Notes: generated by a model not told the origin, from the sequence alone. A stretch of DNA of 64,000 nucleotides from SXOA01 sp051004015 (GCA_051004015.1 JBPCKT010000148.1:34559-98558), one strand, 5' to 3'; shown: positions 50,598-60,400, counted from the first letter of the stretch. Made by a program: numbers and translations.

Positions 50598-51749
50598 TTA
50601 CTTCAATTTGCTCTTAAAACTCTCAATCTTCCCTTCCTGCAAAATGGGAAGATATCGGTTCGGGATCGCCAGGATGAAGCAGGAGACGCTGGTCGCGTAC
50701 AACTCGCCGTCGCGGCCGCCGACCTGGCCGCCGCCGCGAGCGCCGATGTTCCGCCAGACGCCGTTGGTCTGCGAATTGTTGGCGTCGATCACCTGCGAAT
50801 CGACCAGGTGGTCCCGCATCTTGGGGTAGCTCTGCTCCCAGTACTCGCCGTTCACCTGGTAAAGCGCCTGGCCGACGTAATACAGAGTGTAGGCGTCGAA
50901 CGGCATCTGGCCGTCCCGGTTTTTTGGTTTGGGAATTTCGCGAATGGCGGCTGTAATGACCTCCATGTTCTTGGGAATCCGCCAATCGTCGTACTGGCCG
51001 AACTCCTGCATACAGACAACGCCAGCCGCCGCCATGGCAATCGTGCCGCCGCCGCCTCCCTTGCCGTAGGTGAACTGGCCAGGGAGCTTCATCAGCTCCG
51101 ATTCGGGCAGGTTGCGATTGCCGACGGGCGAGTAATGCTCCCGGACGCTCTTGATCGCCAGGTCGATGACTTCCGGCGGCACCTCCAATCCGCTATCGAC
51201 GGCACTCCGCAGAGCTTTGGCCTGCATCACAGCCAGGCTCAGGTCATGCCCGTTCGCCTGCCGCCGAGCCTGATAATCCCAGCCGCCGTCTTCACACTGG
51301 GTGTTGGCGATGAGCTTGAGGGCCCCATCCAGGACCCGGTTCATCTTGCGGTCCTTGGTCGTCTGCATCCCGTGGGCCTGGCCGAGAACGAAGGTCGCCA
51401 GCCCGTGGTTGTACATGTCCCGCTGGGCATCCGAGATGTTCAAGAGGCCCGACGGCTTGGCCCGACTGACGACAAACTCCAGGGCCTTGTCGAGCTCTTT
51501 TCCGTACTTTCCGCGGCCGGGTGCGTGGCCGGCAGACATGAAGGCCAGAGCCCCCATGCTGACCAGCCCCAGGTCGTTGCAGCCCCAGTTCCCCTCCGGA
51601 CCCTGATTCTTGGCCAGCCATGCCAGCCCTCGGTCCAGTGCCGCCTCGCTTTGCGGCGTGATTTCATCCTCGGACTGGGCGTAGACCGGCCCCACCGCGA
51701 AGGCCAGCGACAGCAGGGAGATAAGGAGCAGTTTCCAGCGGCAGAGCAT
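50598..51749 (-). CDS. Exported prenyltransferase/squalene-oxidase-repeat protein
   Basis: 383 residues from the ATG at 51749. The signal peptide is LLLISLLSLAFAVGPVYAQ. Repeats of the alpha/alpha-toroid squalene-cyclase type are visible: RGLAWLAKNQGPEGNWGCND, ALKLIANTQCEDGGWDYQAR and the YTLYYVGQALYQVNGEYWEQ segment near the end. There is no obvious DXDD cyclase motif, and with a signal peptide it is probably not a true hopene cyclase. Such proteins often accompany planctomycete MoxR/Bat clusters, and here it is the first gene of that run. Confidence 0.88.
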   Translation of the reverse strand: MLCRWKLLLISLLSLAFAVGPVYAQSEDEITPQSEAALDRGLAWLAKNQGPEGNWGCNDLGLVSMGALAFMSAGHAPGRGKYGKELDKALEFVVSRAKPSGLLNISDAQRDMYNHGLATFVLGQAHGMQTTKDRKMNRVLDGALKLIANTQCEDGGWDYQARRQANGHDLSLAVMQAKALRSAVDSGLEVPPEVIDLAIKSVREHYSPVGNRNLPESELMKLPGQFTYGKGGGGGTIAMAAAGVVCMQEFGQYDDWRIPKNMEVITAAIREIPKPKNRDGQMPFDAYTLYYVGQALYQVNGEYWEQSYPKMRDHLVDSQVIDANNSQTNGVWRNIGARGGGQVGGRDGELYATSVSCFILAIPNRYLPILQEGKIESFKSKLK

Positions 51750-51870
51750 GGGATTACGGCTAGTTCGCTGGTGAAACCATTGCCGCAAATCCCTATGCAG
51801 CTTGGAGATTCAAGATAAGAGCCACTCCGTTATATGCTGCTATGGCCGGAAAAGCGAATTTGTTACGGGA

Positions 51871-51947
51871 CGTAGCGGCAGGCGGGCCGCCTGTCTGCTT
51901 TTTTTCACCGCCGATTCAAGCTAACAGGCGGGCCGCCTGTAGCTACG
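51871..51947. repeat. Paired CAGGCGGGCCGCCTG palindromes downstream of infC
   Basis: Two copies of the perfect 15-bp palindrome CAGGCGGGCCGCCTG (near 51879 and 51925), with flanking CGTAGCGG and GTAGCTACG that also pair. A run of T follows the first copy on the plus strand. The second copy is directly after the infC stop codon and may stabilise or end its transcript. Confidence 0.65.
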
Positions 51948-51949
51948 CC

Positions 51950-52483
51950 CTATTTCGGCAGCAGCGTGCAAATCAGCCGTTTGGCCTGATGCGACGGGGG
52001 AAATTCCAGCTTGCCCACGTCGACCAAATCGGCCACGACCTTATCCATGACCTTGCGGCCTTCTTCAATGTGGGCCAGCTCGCGGCCGCGAAAGACCACA
52101 GAGACTTGCACCTTGTCCTTGTGCAGGAGGAAGCCGCGGGCCTGCTTGATCTTGAAATCCAGGTCGTGCTCGCCCGTTTTGGGGCGGAGGCGGATTTCCT
52201 TGAGCTTGGTGTGATGCGTCTTCTGGTGCGAATTCTGCTTTTTTTCGTACTTGTACTTTCCAAAGTCCATCACGCGGCAGACCGGCGGGCGCTCGTTGGG
52301 AGCCACCTCCACCAGGTCCAGCCCGACGTCGCGGGCTCGCCGCAGGGCCTCGTCCACGGGGATAATCCCCAGTTGATCTCCATTCTCGGCAATCACACGA
52401 ACAGGGGAAATACGAATCTGCTCGTTAATGCGCGTTTTGATCTGGTCGATCGCTTTACCCTTTCCTGCAAACGAAATGGACAT
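51950..52483 (-). CDS. infC: Translation initiation factor IF-3
   Basis: 177 residues from the ATG at 52483. IF-3 N-domain motifs are RINEQIRISPVRVI and GIIPVDEALRRARDVGLDLV; the linker is DFGKYKYEKKQ; the C-domain has KEIRLRPKTGEHDLDFKIKQ and VSVVFRGRELAH. It binds the 30S subunit and checks start codons. The ATG has only a distant AAGGA. An ATC at 52450 lies seven bases after AGGAAAGGG, and infC often uses a rare AUU/AUC start for autoregulation, so the true start may be 11 residues further in. The usual partners rpmI and rplT are not next to it. Confidence 0.95.
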   Translation of the reverse strand: MSISFAGKGKAIDQIKTRINEQIRISPVRVIAENGDQLGIIPVDEALRRARDVGLDLVEVAPNERPPVCRVMDFGKYKYEKKQNSHQKTHHTKLKEIRLRPKTGEHDLDFKIKQARGFLLHKDKVQVSVVFRGRELAHIEEGRKVMDKVVADLVDVGKLEFPPSHQAKRLICTLLPK

Positions 52484-52690
52484 GCCCGCGGGTTTTCCTT
52501 CTGGCTGGTTCCCGCTCAGGCGGAAATTGGATGAAAGTGCTTCCTAAAGAATATCGGGTGATTTCGGGCCTAAGTCAAGAATGGCGGGGGAAATAATGGG
52601 GTGTAGGATGGTCTTCCTGGACCGCCCCGATTGGCGTGAAACGGCCGAATGGGCCTTCCGAAAAATCAAGAGAAAATTTGTCCCAAACTA

Positions 52691-52718
52691 TTGACTGTGT
52701 CACATGGACATGTATACA
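52691..52718 (+). promoter_or_regulatory. Promoter-like sequence without an evident gene
   Basis: TTGACT (52691-52696), a 16-base spacer and TATACA (52713-52718). The nearest coding sequence downstream on this strand starts at 53110, so either a small RNA or a very small peptide could be made, or this is chance. Confidence 0.35.
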
Positions 52719-53078
52719 AATGAATGCACACTTTTTGTTCCAGGAAATGACCCTGGCGGCGAATGCCTGGCGAGGGAAGTCGATCGACAAGCAGGGTGTT
52801 AAATTGGAGAATGAAAGCGTCGCAAAAGCGTCGAAAAAGTGAATCAAAAATGCCTTACAAAAACAGGGGACACCAAGCGACTAGGGTGAATAAGAGAATG
52901 GGAGATATTCGCCTGAATTGAATCAAGAAATGAGCTGCAAGCTATTGCTAGTAAATGGCTTACAGCATTCACTCCTGAGAGAAATACTGCCTCGAAAACA
53001 TGAATAATCCTGCCTAAATTAGCCCTTATCAGCGTCCGCCGGTTCCACGAGGTTTCCAGCATCGCTCGTGAACATTTT

Positions 53079-53107
53079 GGACGGCCTGGGAAGGCCATCC
53101 TGCGAAG
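53079..53107. repeat. 29-bp REP-like element, copy 2
   Basis: GGACGGCCTGGGAAGGCCAT followed by CCTGCGAAG, ending two bases before the ATG of the DegT gene. It may take the place of a normal ribosome site or reduce translation by hairpin formation. Confidence 0.8.
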
Positions 53108-53109
53108 CC

Positions 53110-54213
53110 ATGACACTACCATCCTACCCCTGGCCCCTCCCCGACGCCGACGTCCAGTCGGCATTGGCGGCGGCCTACCAGGATGGAAGTTGGGGGAAAT
53201 ACGACGGGCCGAATTGCCAGCACTTGGAAAAGGCGCTGCAGGAACTGAACCAGGTGGAGCATGTATTCCTCTGTTCCTCCGGCACGATTGCGGTGGAACT
53301 GGTGCTGCGGGGACTGAAAATCGGGCCCGGGGACGAGGTGATTCTGGCGGGGTACGATTTTCCAGGGAATTTCCGCGCGGTTGAAGCGGTGGGGGCCAAG
53401 CCAGTCCTCGTCGATTTGATCGAAAATTCATGGTCCCTCGACGTATCGCAAATTCCGCAGGCGGTTTCGCCCCAAACCAAAGCGGTCATCGCCTCGCATC
53501 TGCACGGGTCGCTCGTGGATATGCGGAGCCTGATGACCATCGCGCAGGAGCATGGCCTGACCGTCGTCGAAGACGCCTGCCAGGCACCGGGCGCTCAAGT
53601 GCAAGGCAAACCGGCGGGCTCTTGGGGAGATGTGGGAGTCCATAGTTTCGGCGGGAGCAAGCTTCTAACCGCGGGGCGGGGCGGAGCGATTGTGACTCGG
53701 CGCGAGGAGGTGTTGCAGCGAATCAAAATCTTCAGCGAGCGGGGGAACCAGGCCTTTCCCCTCAGCGAGTTGCAGGCCGCGGTGCTGTTGCCGCAGATTC
53801 ACAAACTGGCCGCCAGAAACGAGGTCCGCTGGAAGAACGTAAACAGGCTCGTGAAGGCGGTTAGCGGGCAATCAATTCTGCAGCCCCTGCCGCTGCCGCA
53901 GAATGGCGATGTTCCTGCCTTCTACAAGCTCGGTTGGCTGATTGTACCGTCACTCCAATTGCCGACGGACCCTGAAGCCGAACAAATCCGCCTGAGTTTT
54001 GTCCATCTCCTCCAGCAACGCGGTCTCCCCTTCGACACCGGCTTCCGCGGCTTTGCCCGGCGAACCACCCAGCGGTGCCGCGTGGTTGAAGAGTTGCCGA
54101 ATGCACGAAAGGCGGCCAATTCCACCCTCCTGATGCATCATCCGGTCTTGCTGCAACCGCCGGAAGTGATTGATGAGGTCGCGGCAGCATTATTGGACGT
54201 CGCCGGCCGCTAG
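53110..54213 (+). CDS. DegT/DnrJ/EryC1/StrS-family aminotransferase
   Basis: 367 residues from the ATG at 53110; an upstream in-frame ATG at 53068 would translate through the REP-like element and is less likely. PLP-fold motifs are HVFLCSSGTIAVELVLRGLK, GDEVILAGYDFPGN, VVEDACQAPGAQVQGKPAG and SFGGSKLLTAGRGG, whose Lys is the expected PLP-binding residue. These enzymes aminate keto sugars or cyclitols, usually for surface glycans or secondary metabolites. The substrate is unknown. ilvD follows 68 bases later. Confidence 0.92.
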   Translation: MTLPSYPWPLPDADVQSALAAAYQDGSWGKYDGPNCQHLEKALQELNQVEHVFLCSSGTIAVELVLRGLKIGPGDEVILAGYDFPGNFRAVEAVGAKPVLVDLIENSWSLDVSQIPQAVSPQTKAVIASHLHGSLVDMRSLMTIAQEHGLTVVEDACQAPGAQVQGKPAGSWGDVGVHSFGGSKLLTAGRGGAIVTRREEVLQRIKIFSERGNQAFPLSELQAAVLLPQIHKLAARNEVRWKNVNRLVKAVSGQSILQPLPLPQNGDVPAFYKLGWLIVPSLQLPTDPEAEQIRLSFVHLLQQRGLPFDTGFRGFARRTTQRCRVVEELPNARKAANSTLLMHHPVLLQPPEVIDEVAAALLDVAGR

Positions 54214-54281
54214 AAGGAATTGGTCGCGAGAAATAGGATGGTGATTTCCACCCAAATTCGACACTTACCGCATCAACCGTC

Positions 54282-55958
<1,677 letters not shown>

Positions 55959-55985
55959 ACGCCAAAAAACAGGCGATTTCACGCA

Positions 55986-55994
55986 TGGTATAAT
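55986..55994 (+). promoter_or_regulatory. Extended -10 promoter for the toxin-antitoxin cassette
   Basis: TGGTATAAT, a perfect -10 (TATAAT at 55989-55994) with the TG extension and no recognisable -35, about 34 bases before the first antitoxin ATG. Confidence 0.55.
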
Positions 55995-56027
55995 GATGAG
56001 GTGACGTTCCTCGAAAGGAGAAGGGAT

Positions 56028-56306
56028 ATGACGGTTGCTGACCAAACAACGACGGGACTCGATGAAGTATTTGTGGAGGCGCTGATGCTTCCTCAATCGG
56101 AAAGACTTGTACTGGCCAGGCAACTTATCGATAGTTGCACCGTGGACGAGCCAGCGGTTCTGAATCGGCAACAGTTGGGAGAACTATTGAATGCCAGAAT
56201 CAAGGCGGTCGACGAGGGAAGGATGGCTACGTTCGATTTTTCTGAGTCAATAGCTCGTGCGCGACAGTTGCTCGGAGCCGTGCTGCCGGATGGCAACGGC
56301 GTGTAG
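56028..56306 (+). CDS. Antitoxin-like protein 1 (addiction-module component type)
   Basis: 92 residues from the ATG at 56028, with GAAAGGAG at correct spacing. FVEALMLPQSERLVLARQLI resembles the helical opening of the putative addiction-module component family (TIGR02574-like), where a helix with LP..ER..L is typical. The C-terminal half (RIKAVDEGRMATFDFSESIA) matches the E-G-R/K...S..A tail of these antitoxins. It precedes a second, similar antitoxin gene by 27 bases. Confidence 0.75.
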   Translation: MTVADQTTTGLDEVFVEALMLPQSERLVLARQLIDSCTVDEPAVLNRQQLGELLNARIKAVDEGRMATFDFSESIARARQLLGAVLPDGNGV

Positions 56307-56333
56307 GAGAATCAGTTTTCGGGAGATGAACCC

Positions 56334-56558
56334 ATGTCCTTTTCAGACGTCTTAGAACTTGCGAAGACTCTTCCCGAGCAGGAGCGCGAAGACCTGGCTT
56401 TTGAGATTCTCAATTCGCTTCCGACTGGCCGTCCTCCGCGTCAACAAGGGGAAGAGGACTTGGCCACAACCATTCAACGACGGATGGAGGATCTGGAGAA
56501 CGGAAAGGCGAAGACCGTTGAACTGTCCGAGGCGATGCGGCGTATCAGAGGTCGCTAG
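56334..56558 (+). CDS. Antitoxin-like protein 2 (addiction-module component type)
   Basis: 74 residues. VLELAKTLPEQEREDLAFEI is the family opening, and RRMEDLENGKAKTVELSEAM the tail with the typical ENGKA...S..E pattern. It is two bases upstream of the RelE/ParE-like toxin gene, so it is the direct partner. The layout is antitoxin 1, antitoxin 2, toxin. Confidence 0.85.
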   Translation: MSFSDVLELAKTLPEQEREDLAFEILNSLPTGRPPRQQGEEDLATTIQRRMEDLENGKAKTVELSEAMRRIRGR

Positions 56559-56560
56559 AT

Positions 56561-56872
56561 ATGCGGCTGGGGATTCATGACGAAGCGGTTGAAGACGCTC
56601 GCGACGCGTTTGATTGGTATGCGGAACGTTCTCAGCGCACCGCCGATCAGTTTGCAGAGCTGTTTGAGGAGGCAGTGGTGAGCATTGTCCGCAATCCGCG
56701 TTCGAATGCTCTGGTTGAGGAGGAAGATCTACGAGGAGAGTTTCGCCGCCTCGTCATGAAGAAATTCAAATTCTCGATTATCTACCATGTCGGTGGTGAG
56801 CGGGTTCTTGTGGTCGCGGTGGCCCACCCTTCGCGTGACCCAGGCTACTGGATGCATCGAGCGCAGGAATGA
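56561..56872 (+). CDS. RelE/ParE-family toxin
   Basis: 103 residues. The RelE/ParE fold is evident from AVEDARDAFDWYAERSQRTA (helical start), FRRLVMKKFKFSIIYHVGGE (central strands) and VLVVAVAHPSRDPGYWMHR (C-terminal strand with H and R). Such toxins cleave mRNA on the ribosome (RelE) or poison gyrase (ParE); the subtype is not decidable here. The neutralising antitoxin is the gene immediately upstream. Confidence 0.9.
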   Translation: MRLGIHDEAVEDARDAFDWYAERSQRTADQFAELFEEAVVSIVRNPRSNALVEEEDLRGEFRRLVMKKFKFSIIYHVGGERVLVVAVAHPSRDPGYWMHRAQE

Positions 56873-56875
56873 TGG

Positions 56876-57367
56876 TTACCCGTGTGCCGCCTTGTACAAA
56901 TTCAGCGTGATATGGGCCTGCCCCTGATGATGGGCCTCATGCCAAGGGAGGATGTGCAGGACGTCGAGGAGGGTGAGCTTGCGTTCTTTGAGGGCTTCGG
57001 GGATGTGGCCGAGGTGGATGTCCTTGAAGGTGGACAGGGTCTCCAGCAAGTGCAGGCGGGACTGGTCGAGAATGCGGCGGATTTCATCGAGGGTGGGGAT
57101 GTTGTCATCCGGCGTGCTGCCGCCGCGGAACCGGGGCACGAGGTCGCTCCACGCCGGCATTTTCGGCGGGGCCAGCCGCTCGGTGGCGAACAGCTCCTCC
57201 GTGATGCCAATGTGCATGAGCTGCCAGGCGACGTGGGCGCGGCCAGGACCGGGCCGCCAGGCGAGGACCTTCATGGGATCCTTCTCTTGGGCAACGCGAT
57301 CGAGGGTCAAAAGAGTACGAGGACGGAAAAAGCCCATCGCATCAACCATGCTGTGAATACTGCTCAT
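56876..57367 (-). CDS. DinB-family protein
   Basis: 163 residues. A four-helix DinB/YfiT fold is suggested by AHVAWQLMHIGITEELFATE (first histidine region) and LPWHEAHHQGQAHITLN (HxxxH-like C-terminal histidines), the putative metal site. These proteins are thiol-transferase-like or stress-induced with unknown substrates. It converges with the toxin gene (3-base gap) and is divergent from the His-rich exported protein. Confidence 0.85.
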   Translation of the reverse strand: MSSIHSMVDAMGFFRPRTLLTLDRVAQEKDPMKVLAWRPGPGRAHVAWQLMHIGITEELFATERLAPPKMPAWSDLVPRFRGGSTPDDNIPTLDEIRRILDQSRLHLLETLSTFKDIHLGHIPEALKERKLTLLDVLHILPWHEAHHQGQAHITLNLYKAAHG

Positions 57368-57485
57368 TTTCGCGGGACCTTTACGGGTTCTTCAGGTACA
57401 ACAGAGACAGTGGCGGGCGGCTGACTGGGATCATCATAAAAAGTCGCGTGGGGAATGAACAGGAGCGGAACGGTCGGCGTAGTAA

Positions 57486-57500
57486 TGCAACTCAGTTGCA
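57486..57500. promoter_or_regulatory. Fur-family-like 7-1-7 operator
   Basis: TGCAACTCAGTTGCA is a perfect 7-1-7 inverted repeat of the form bound by Fur-family metal regulators. It abuts the -35 box of the promoter for the His-rich protein. Which regulator (Fur, Zur or other) cannot be told. Confidence 0.5.
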
Positions 57501-57501
57501 A

Positions 57502-57530
57502 TTGACAGAAGGCCGCTGACCGCCAATAAT
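57502..57530 (+). promoter_or_regulatory. Sigma-70-type promoter of the His-rich exported protein
   Basis: TTGACA (57502-57507), a 17-base spacer and AATAAT (57525-57530). Transcription would start near 57537, only about five bases before the ATG at 57542, so the message is predicted to be leaderless or nearly so; no Shine-Dalgarno sequence is present. Confidence 0.6.
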
Positions 57531-57541
57531 CAGAGCTATCC

Positions 57542-57952
57542 ATGTTGAGCAGGCATTTCAAACTCGTCGCGCTTTTTGCAGTCGTGCTGCACATGGCGGA
57601 CGGTCTGCTTGCGTCGTGGGGGCATTCGCATGGGCCGACGCATGAGCATCATGCTTGCCATCAGCCCGCGGAACACGCCGGGCATCACCACCATCATGGC
57701 GAGTGCGCCAGCCATAGCCACGAAGAGAGCGATGAGCCGGCCGATCATGAACCCACCCTACCCAGTCACGACGATGCCGACCACTGTGCCGCTTGCCGCC
57801 ACTTAGCACAGGCCGCTGCGCATTCGTTTGTTCTGGTCCAGCTGCCGACCGAAGAACAAATCGCTCCGCTGTGTTGCCACTTGGAGCTTGCCGAGCTCAG
57901 CCGCTCAGCGCATGCCTATCAATCTCGGGGTCCCCCAGCGATTGCTCTTTAA
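57542..57952 (+). CDS. His-rich exported protein, probable metal handling
   Basis: 136 residues. The N-terminal hydrophobic segment is KLVALFAVVLHMADGLLAS. A His cluster follows (GHSHGPTHEHHACHQPAEHA, then GHHHHHGECASHSHEE). The C-terminal part has HCAACRHLAQAAAHS and PLCCHLELAELS and ends in RGPPAI, like DUF2946-type or planctomycete metal-associated proteins. Metal binding is suggested by composition and by the Fur-like operator upstream; it is not proven. A DUF1559 gene follows after 76 bases. Confidence 0.75.
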   Translation: MLSRHFKLVALFAVVLHMADGLLASWGHSHGPTHEHHACHQPAEHAGHHHHHGECASHSHEESDEPADHEPTLPSHDDADHCAACRHLAQAAAHSFVLVQLPTEEQIAPLCCHLELAELSRSAHAYQSRGPPAIAL

Positions 57953-58028
57953 CCGCCGTTAGAGCATTCGTTTCGTTCCTGGCCTACGTCCGCGCCTTCG
58001 CGGCTGGCCCGAATTGGGGATCCCACTC

Positions 58029-58895
58029 ATGTCTCGCCGCAGAACCGGCTTCACGCTGGTGGAGCTGCTGGTGGTCATTGCCATCATTGGCGTACTCGTC
58101 GCCTTACTTCTTCCCGCGGTGCAATACGCCCGCGAATCCGCCCGCGCCGCGACTTGCTGGAACAACCAGAAGCAGCTCGGCGTGGCCTTGCATCTGTTCC
58201 ACGACACCCATCGCCGCCTTCCTCCCGGCTGGACCGGCAGCGATCCCGACGGCCCGCCCGGCTGGGGCTGGTGCAGCGAAATCCTGCCGCAGTTAGAGCA
58301 GAACGATCTGTGGGCGAATATCCGCCGCGACCTGCCGATTGACGACCCGCTTAACCAACCAGCCCGCGAGACGCCGCTTCCCATCCTGCTGTGCCCATCG
58401 GACGGAGTGAAGTCCAAGTTCATCATCCACGGCGGCTTGGGTAACGTGGAGTTTGGCAACATGGACGTCGGCACGCCGCTGTTCGAGGTTAGCCGCACCA
58501 ACTACGTCGGCGTCTTCGGCACGGACGAGATCGAGGACGCGCCGCACGACGGCAACGGCACCTTCTATTTCAAGAGTCAACTCACTCTGGCGGACCTGCA
58601 CGACGGCCTGTCCAACACGCTCGTCGTGGGCGAGCGGCAGAGTCGTTTGGGAGGCTCGACGTGGACGGGAGTCATCCAGGGCGCAAACAACGCCAAGGCC
58701 CGCATTGTCGGCATCGGCGACCACCCGCCCAATCACCCGCACCATCACTTCGACGACTTCACCAGCAATCACCCCAACGGCGTTCACTTCCTCTTGGGTG
58801 ACGGCTCCGTCAAGCGACTCCACAACAGCATCCACGAGCATGTCTATAGGGCGCTCATGACTCGCGACGGACACGAGGAGCTGCAGGTACCATAA
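58029..58895 (+). CDS. DUF1559 domain-containing pseudopilin-like protein
   Basis: 288 residues from the ATG at 58029 with GGGGAT upstream. The type IV prepilin-like N terminus is GFTLVELLVVIAIIGVLVAL followed by LLPAVQYARE. The body has the DUF1559 signature (CWNNQKQLGVALHLFHDTH) and ends with the H-X9-DG motif region GVHFLLGDGSVKRLH. The family is expanded by the hundreds in planctomycetes; function is probably extracellular or surface-fibre related. Position behind the His-rich protein suggests co-transcription. Confidence 0.93.
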   Translation: MSRRRTGFTLVELLVVIAIIGVLVALLLPAVQYARESARAATCWNNQKQLGVALHLFHDTHRRLPPGWTGSDPDGPPGWGWCSEILPQLEQNDLWANIRRDLPIDDPLNQPARETPLPILLCPSDGVKSKFIIHGGLGNVEFGNMDVGTPLFEVSRTNYVGVFGTDEIEDAPHDGNGTFYFKSQLTLADLHDGLSNTLVVGERQSRLGGSTWTGVIQGANNAKARIVGIGDHPPNHPHHHFDDFTSNHPNGVHFLLGDGSVKRLHNSIHEHVYRALMTRDGHEELQVP

Positions 58896-58950
58896 TCTCC
58901 CGTCGCATCGCCCTGATAATGTTGAGGCGGGCGCCGCCAAGGTTGGGCGA

Positions 58951-59044
58951 GGGTCTCCTGACCCCGCCCACACGACCGACCGAAGGTCTCCTCCATGCCA
59001 GCGAGGAGACTTGCGGTCAGGCGTTTCGGCGGGGTCGGAGACCC
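58951..59044. repeat. Nested inverted repeats between DUF1559 and lysA genes
   Basis: GGGTCTCCTGACCCCGCC (58951-58968) pairs with GGCGGGGTCGGAGACCC (59028-59044). Inside are AGGTCTCCTC and GAGGAGAC, which also pair. The whole would fold as a long stem with an inner hairpin between convergent stop codons. It may act as terminator or be an interspersed element. Confidence 0.65.
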
Positions 59045-59081
59045 GCGCCGAACTCATTGGGGAAAAGTTTAGACGGCTCGC

Positions 59082-60350
59082 CTACTTCGGAATCCGCTCT
59101 CCCCGGATGATGTCCTCAAACGTCTGCCGCTCGCGGATGAGCTCGGCTTTGCCGTTCTGGATCAGGACTTCGGCAGCGATGGGCTTGCTGTTGTAGTTGG
59201 ACGACATCACGGAGCCGTAAGCGCCGGCCCGTTCCAAAACGAGGTACTCGCCGACGCTGGCGACGGGAAGGGTCCGTTTGCAGACGAAGCCCCCTTCCTC
59301 CTGCGTGAAGATATCGCCCGATTCGCAGAGCGGGCCGCCAACGACCACGTCGCTGGTTGGCCGCTCTTTCGCCCCATCCTTGGGGACGATGGACATGGGG
59401 TGATAGGCCCCGTAGAGGATCGGCCGGGCGAGGTTGTTGAAGCCGGCGTCGAGCAGATAGAAGGTGTTGTCCCCCATTTGCTTGATCGCCCGGATTTCGC
59501 TGATGAGGTAGCCGCTTTCGGCGACAAGATAACGGCCGGGCTCGATTTCGAGTGTGAGCTTGTGTTCGAGCCGTTCTTCCAGGCGTTTGCGAGTGGCGTC
59601 CCAGAGGCGGAAGTATTCGGGCAGGTCCACATAGGACTGTTCGGAGCGATAAGGAATCGGCAGACCGCCGCCGGCACTGATGTTTGTCACGCTTCGGCCG
59701 ATGGCGAGGACGGTTTTTTCCAGCGAGCCGCAGACCTGGGCCAAGTGCTCCAGGTCCGTGCCGCTGCCGATGTGCATGTGGATGCCGCTGATCATCAGGC
59801 CATGGCGGTCGGCCCGTTGCAGACAGTCATCGAGTTGGGTGTGCCAGATGCCGTGCTTGGATTGCTCGCCGCCGGTGTTGGTCTTCTGGCTGTGGCCGTG
59901 TCCAAAGCCGGGGTTGATGCGAAGCGTGATATTGCGGCCGGGAGCCCGCTCGCCGAGCTGGTCGATCATGTCCGGCGAGCCGCAGTTGACGTGAATATCG
60001 TTCTTCACGACGAGCTCCAGCACCTCGCGGTCAAAGATATCCGCGGTGTAGACGATTTCCGCATTCGGCCCTCCCGCCTTGTATCCAGCCGCCATGGCGC
60101 GGCGGATTTCCCCGGCACTGACGGCGTCCACCTTGACCCCCTGCCGGCGGACGAGGTCAAGAATCGCCAGATTGGAACAGGCCTTCTGGGCGTAACGAAT
60201 GACATCGAACTGGCGAAGGTCCTCGACGCGCTCCAGGATTTTGGCGGCGTCATAAACATAGGTCGGAGTGCCAAAGTCGCGAGCCAAATCGCTGACGCGG
60301 ACGCCGGCGATTTCGTGGCGGAGCGTGGGGAAATTCGGTGGGGCGGGCAT
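59082..60350 (-). CDS. lysA: Diaminopimelate decarboxylase
   Basis: 422 residues from the ATG at 60350 (MPAPPNFPTL); an in-frame ATG at 60374 would add eight. The PLP lysine is in RYAQKACSNLAILDLV (usually YAVKAN). Other family parts are VDAVSAGEIRRAMAAGY, GIHMHIGSGT, ISAGGGLPIPYRSEQ, LEIEPGRYLVAESG, GPLCESGDIFTQE and RAGAYGSVMSSNYNSKPIAA. It decarboxylates meso-diaminopimelate to lysine in the cytoplasm. The family length and all key blocks are present. Confidence 0.95.
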   Translation of the reverse strand: MPAPPNFPTLRHEIAGVRVSDLARDFGTPTYVYDAAKILERVEDLRQFDVIRYAQKACSNLAILDLVRRQGVKVDAVSAGEIRRAMAAGYKAGGPNAEIVYTADIFDREVLELVVKNDIHVNCGSPDMIDQLGERAPGRNITLRINPGFGHGHSQKTNTGGEQSKHGIWHTQLDDCLQRADRHGLMISGIHMHIGSGTDLEHLAQVCGSLEKTVLAIGRSVTNISAGGGLPIPYRSEQSYVDLPEYFRLWDATRKRLEERLEHKLTLEIEPGRYLVAESGYLISEIRAIKQMGDNTFYLLDAGFNNLARPILYGAYHPMSIVPKDGAKERPTSDVVVGGPLCESGDIFTQEEGGFVCKRTLPVASVGEYLVLERAGAYGSVMSSNYNSKPIAAEVLIQNGKAELIRERQTFEDIIRGERIPK

Positions 60351-60400
60351 GGCTAGGGCAAGGTGGAAGGGCATGTCGGACGGAGCATTACTTCATTTAA

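Larger units (their letters stand above)
52484..53109. other. About 625-bp gap upstream of infC and the DegT gene
   Basis: No convincing protein gene. It contains a diverged REP-like element (near 52604-52628), a plus-strand promoter-like sequence at 52691-52718 with no obvious gene behind it, a short GCGTCGCAAAA/GCGTCGAAAAA repeat near 52815, and a good 29-bp REP-like element at 53079-53107. Base composition is more A/T-rich than the coding regions on either side. Confidence 0.6.

Noticed and set aside
52636..52842. 68-codon plus-strand frame in the gap upstream of the DegT gene
   Set aside because: Its start lies before the promoter-like site, no Shine-Dalgarno is present and no family is recognised; left as part of the gap.
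57364..57594. 76-codon minus-strand frame ending in ATGA overlap with the DinB gene
   Set aside because: The overlap is suggestive, but the frame runs across the promoter and operator of the His-rich gene, and its sequence shows no family or signal.
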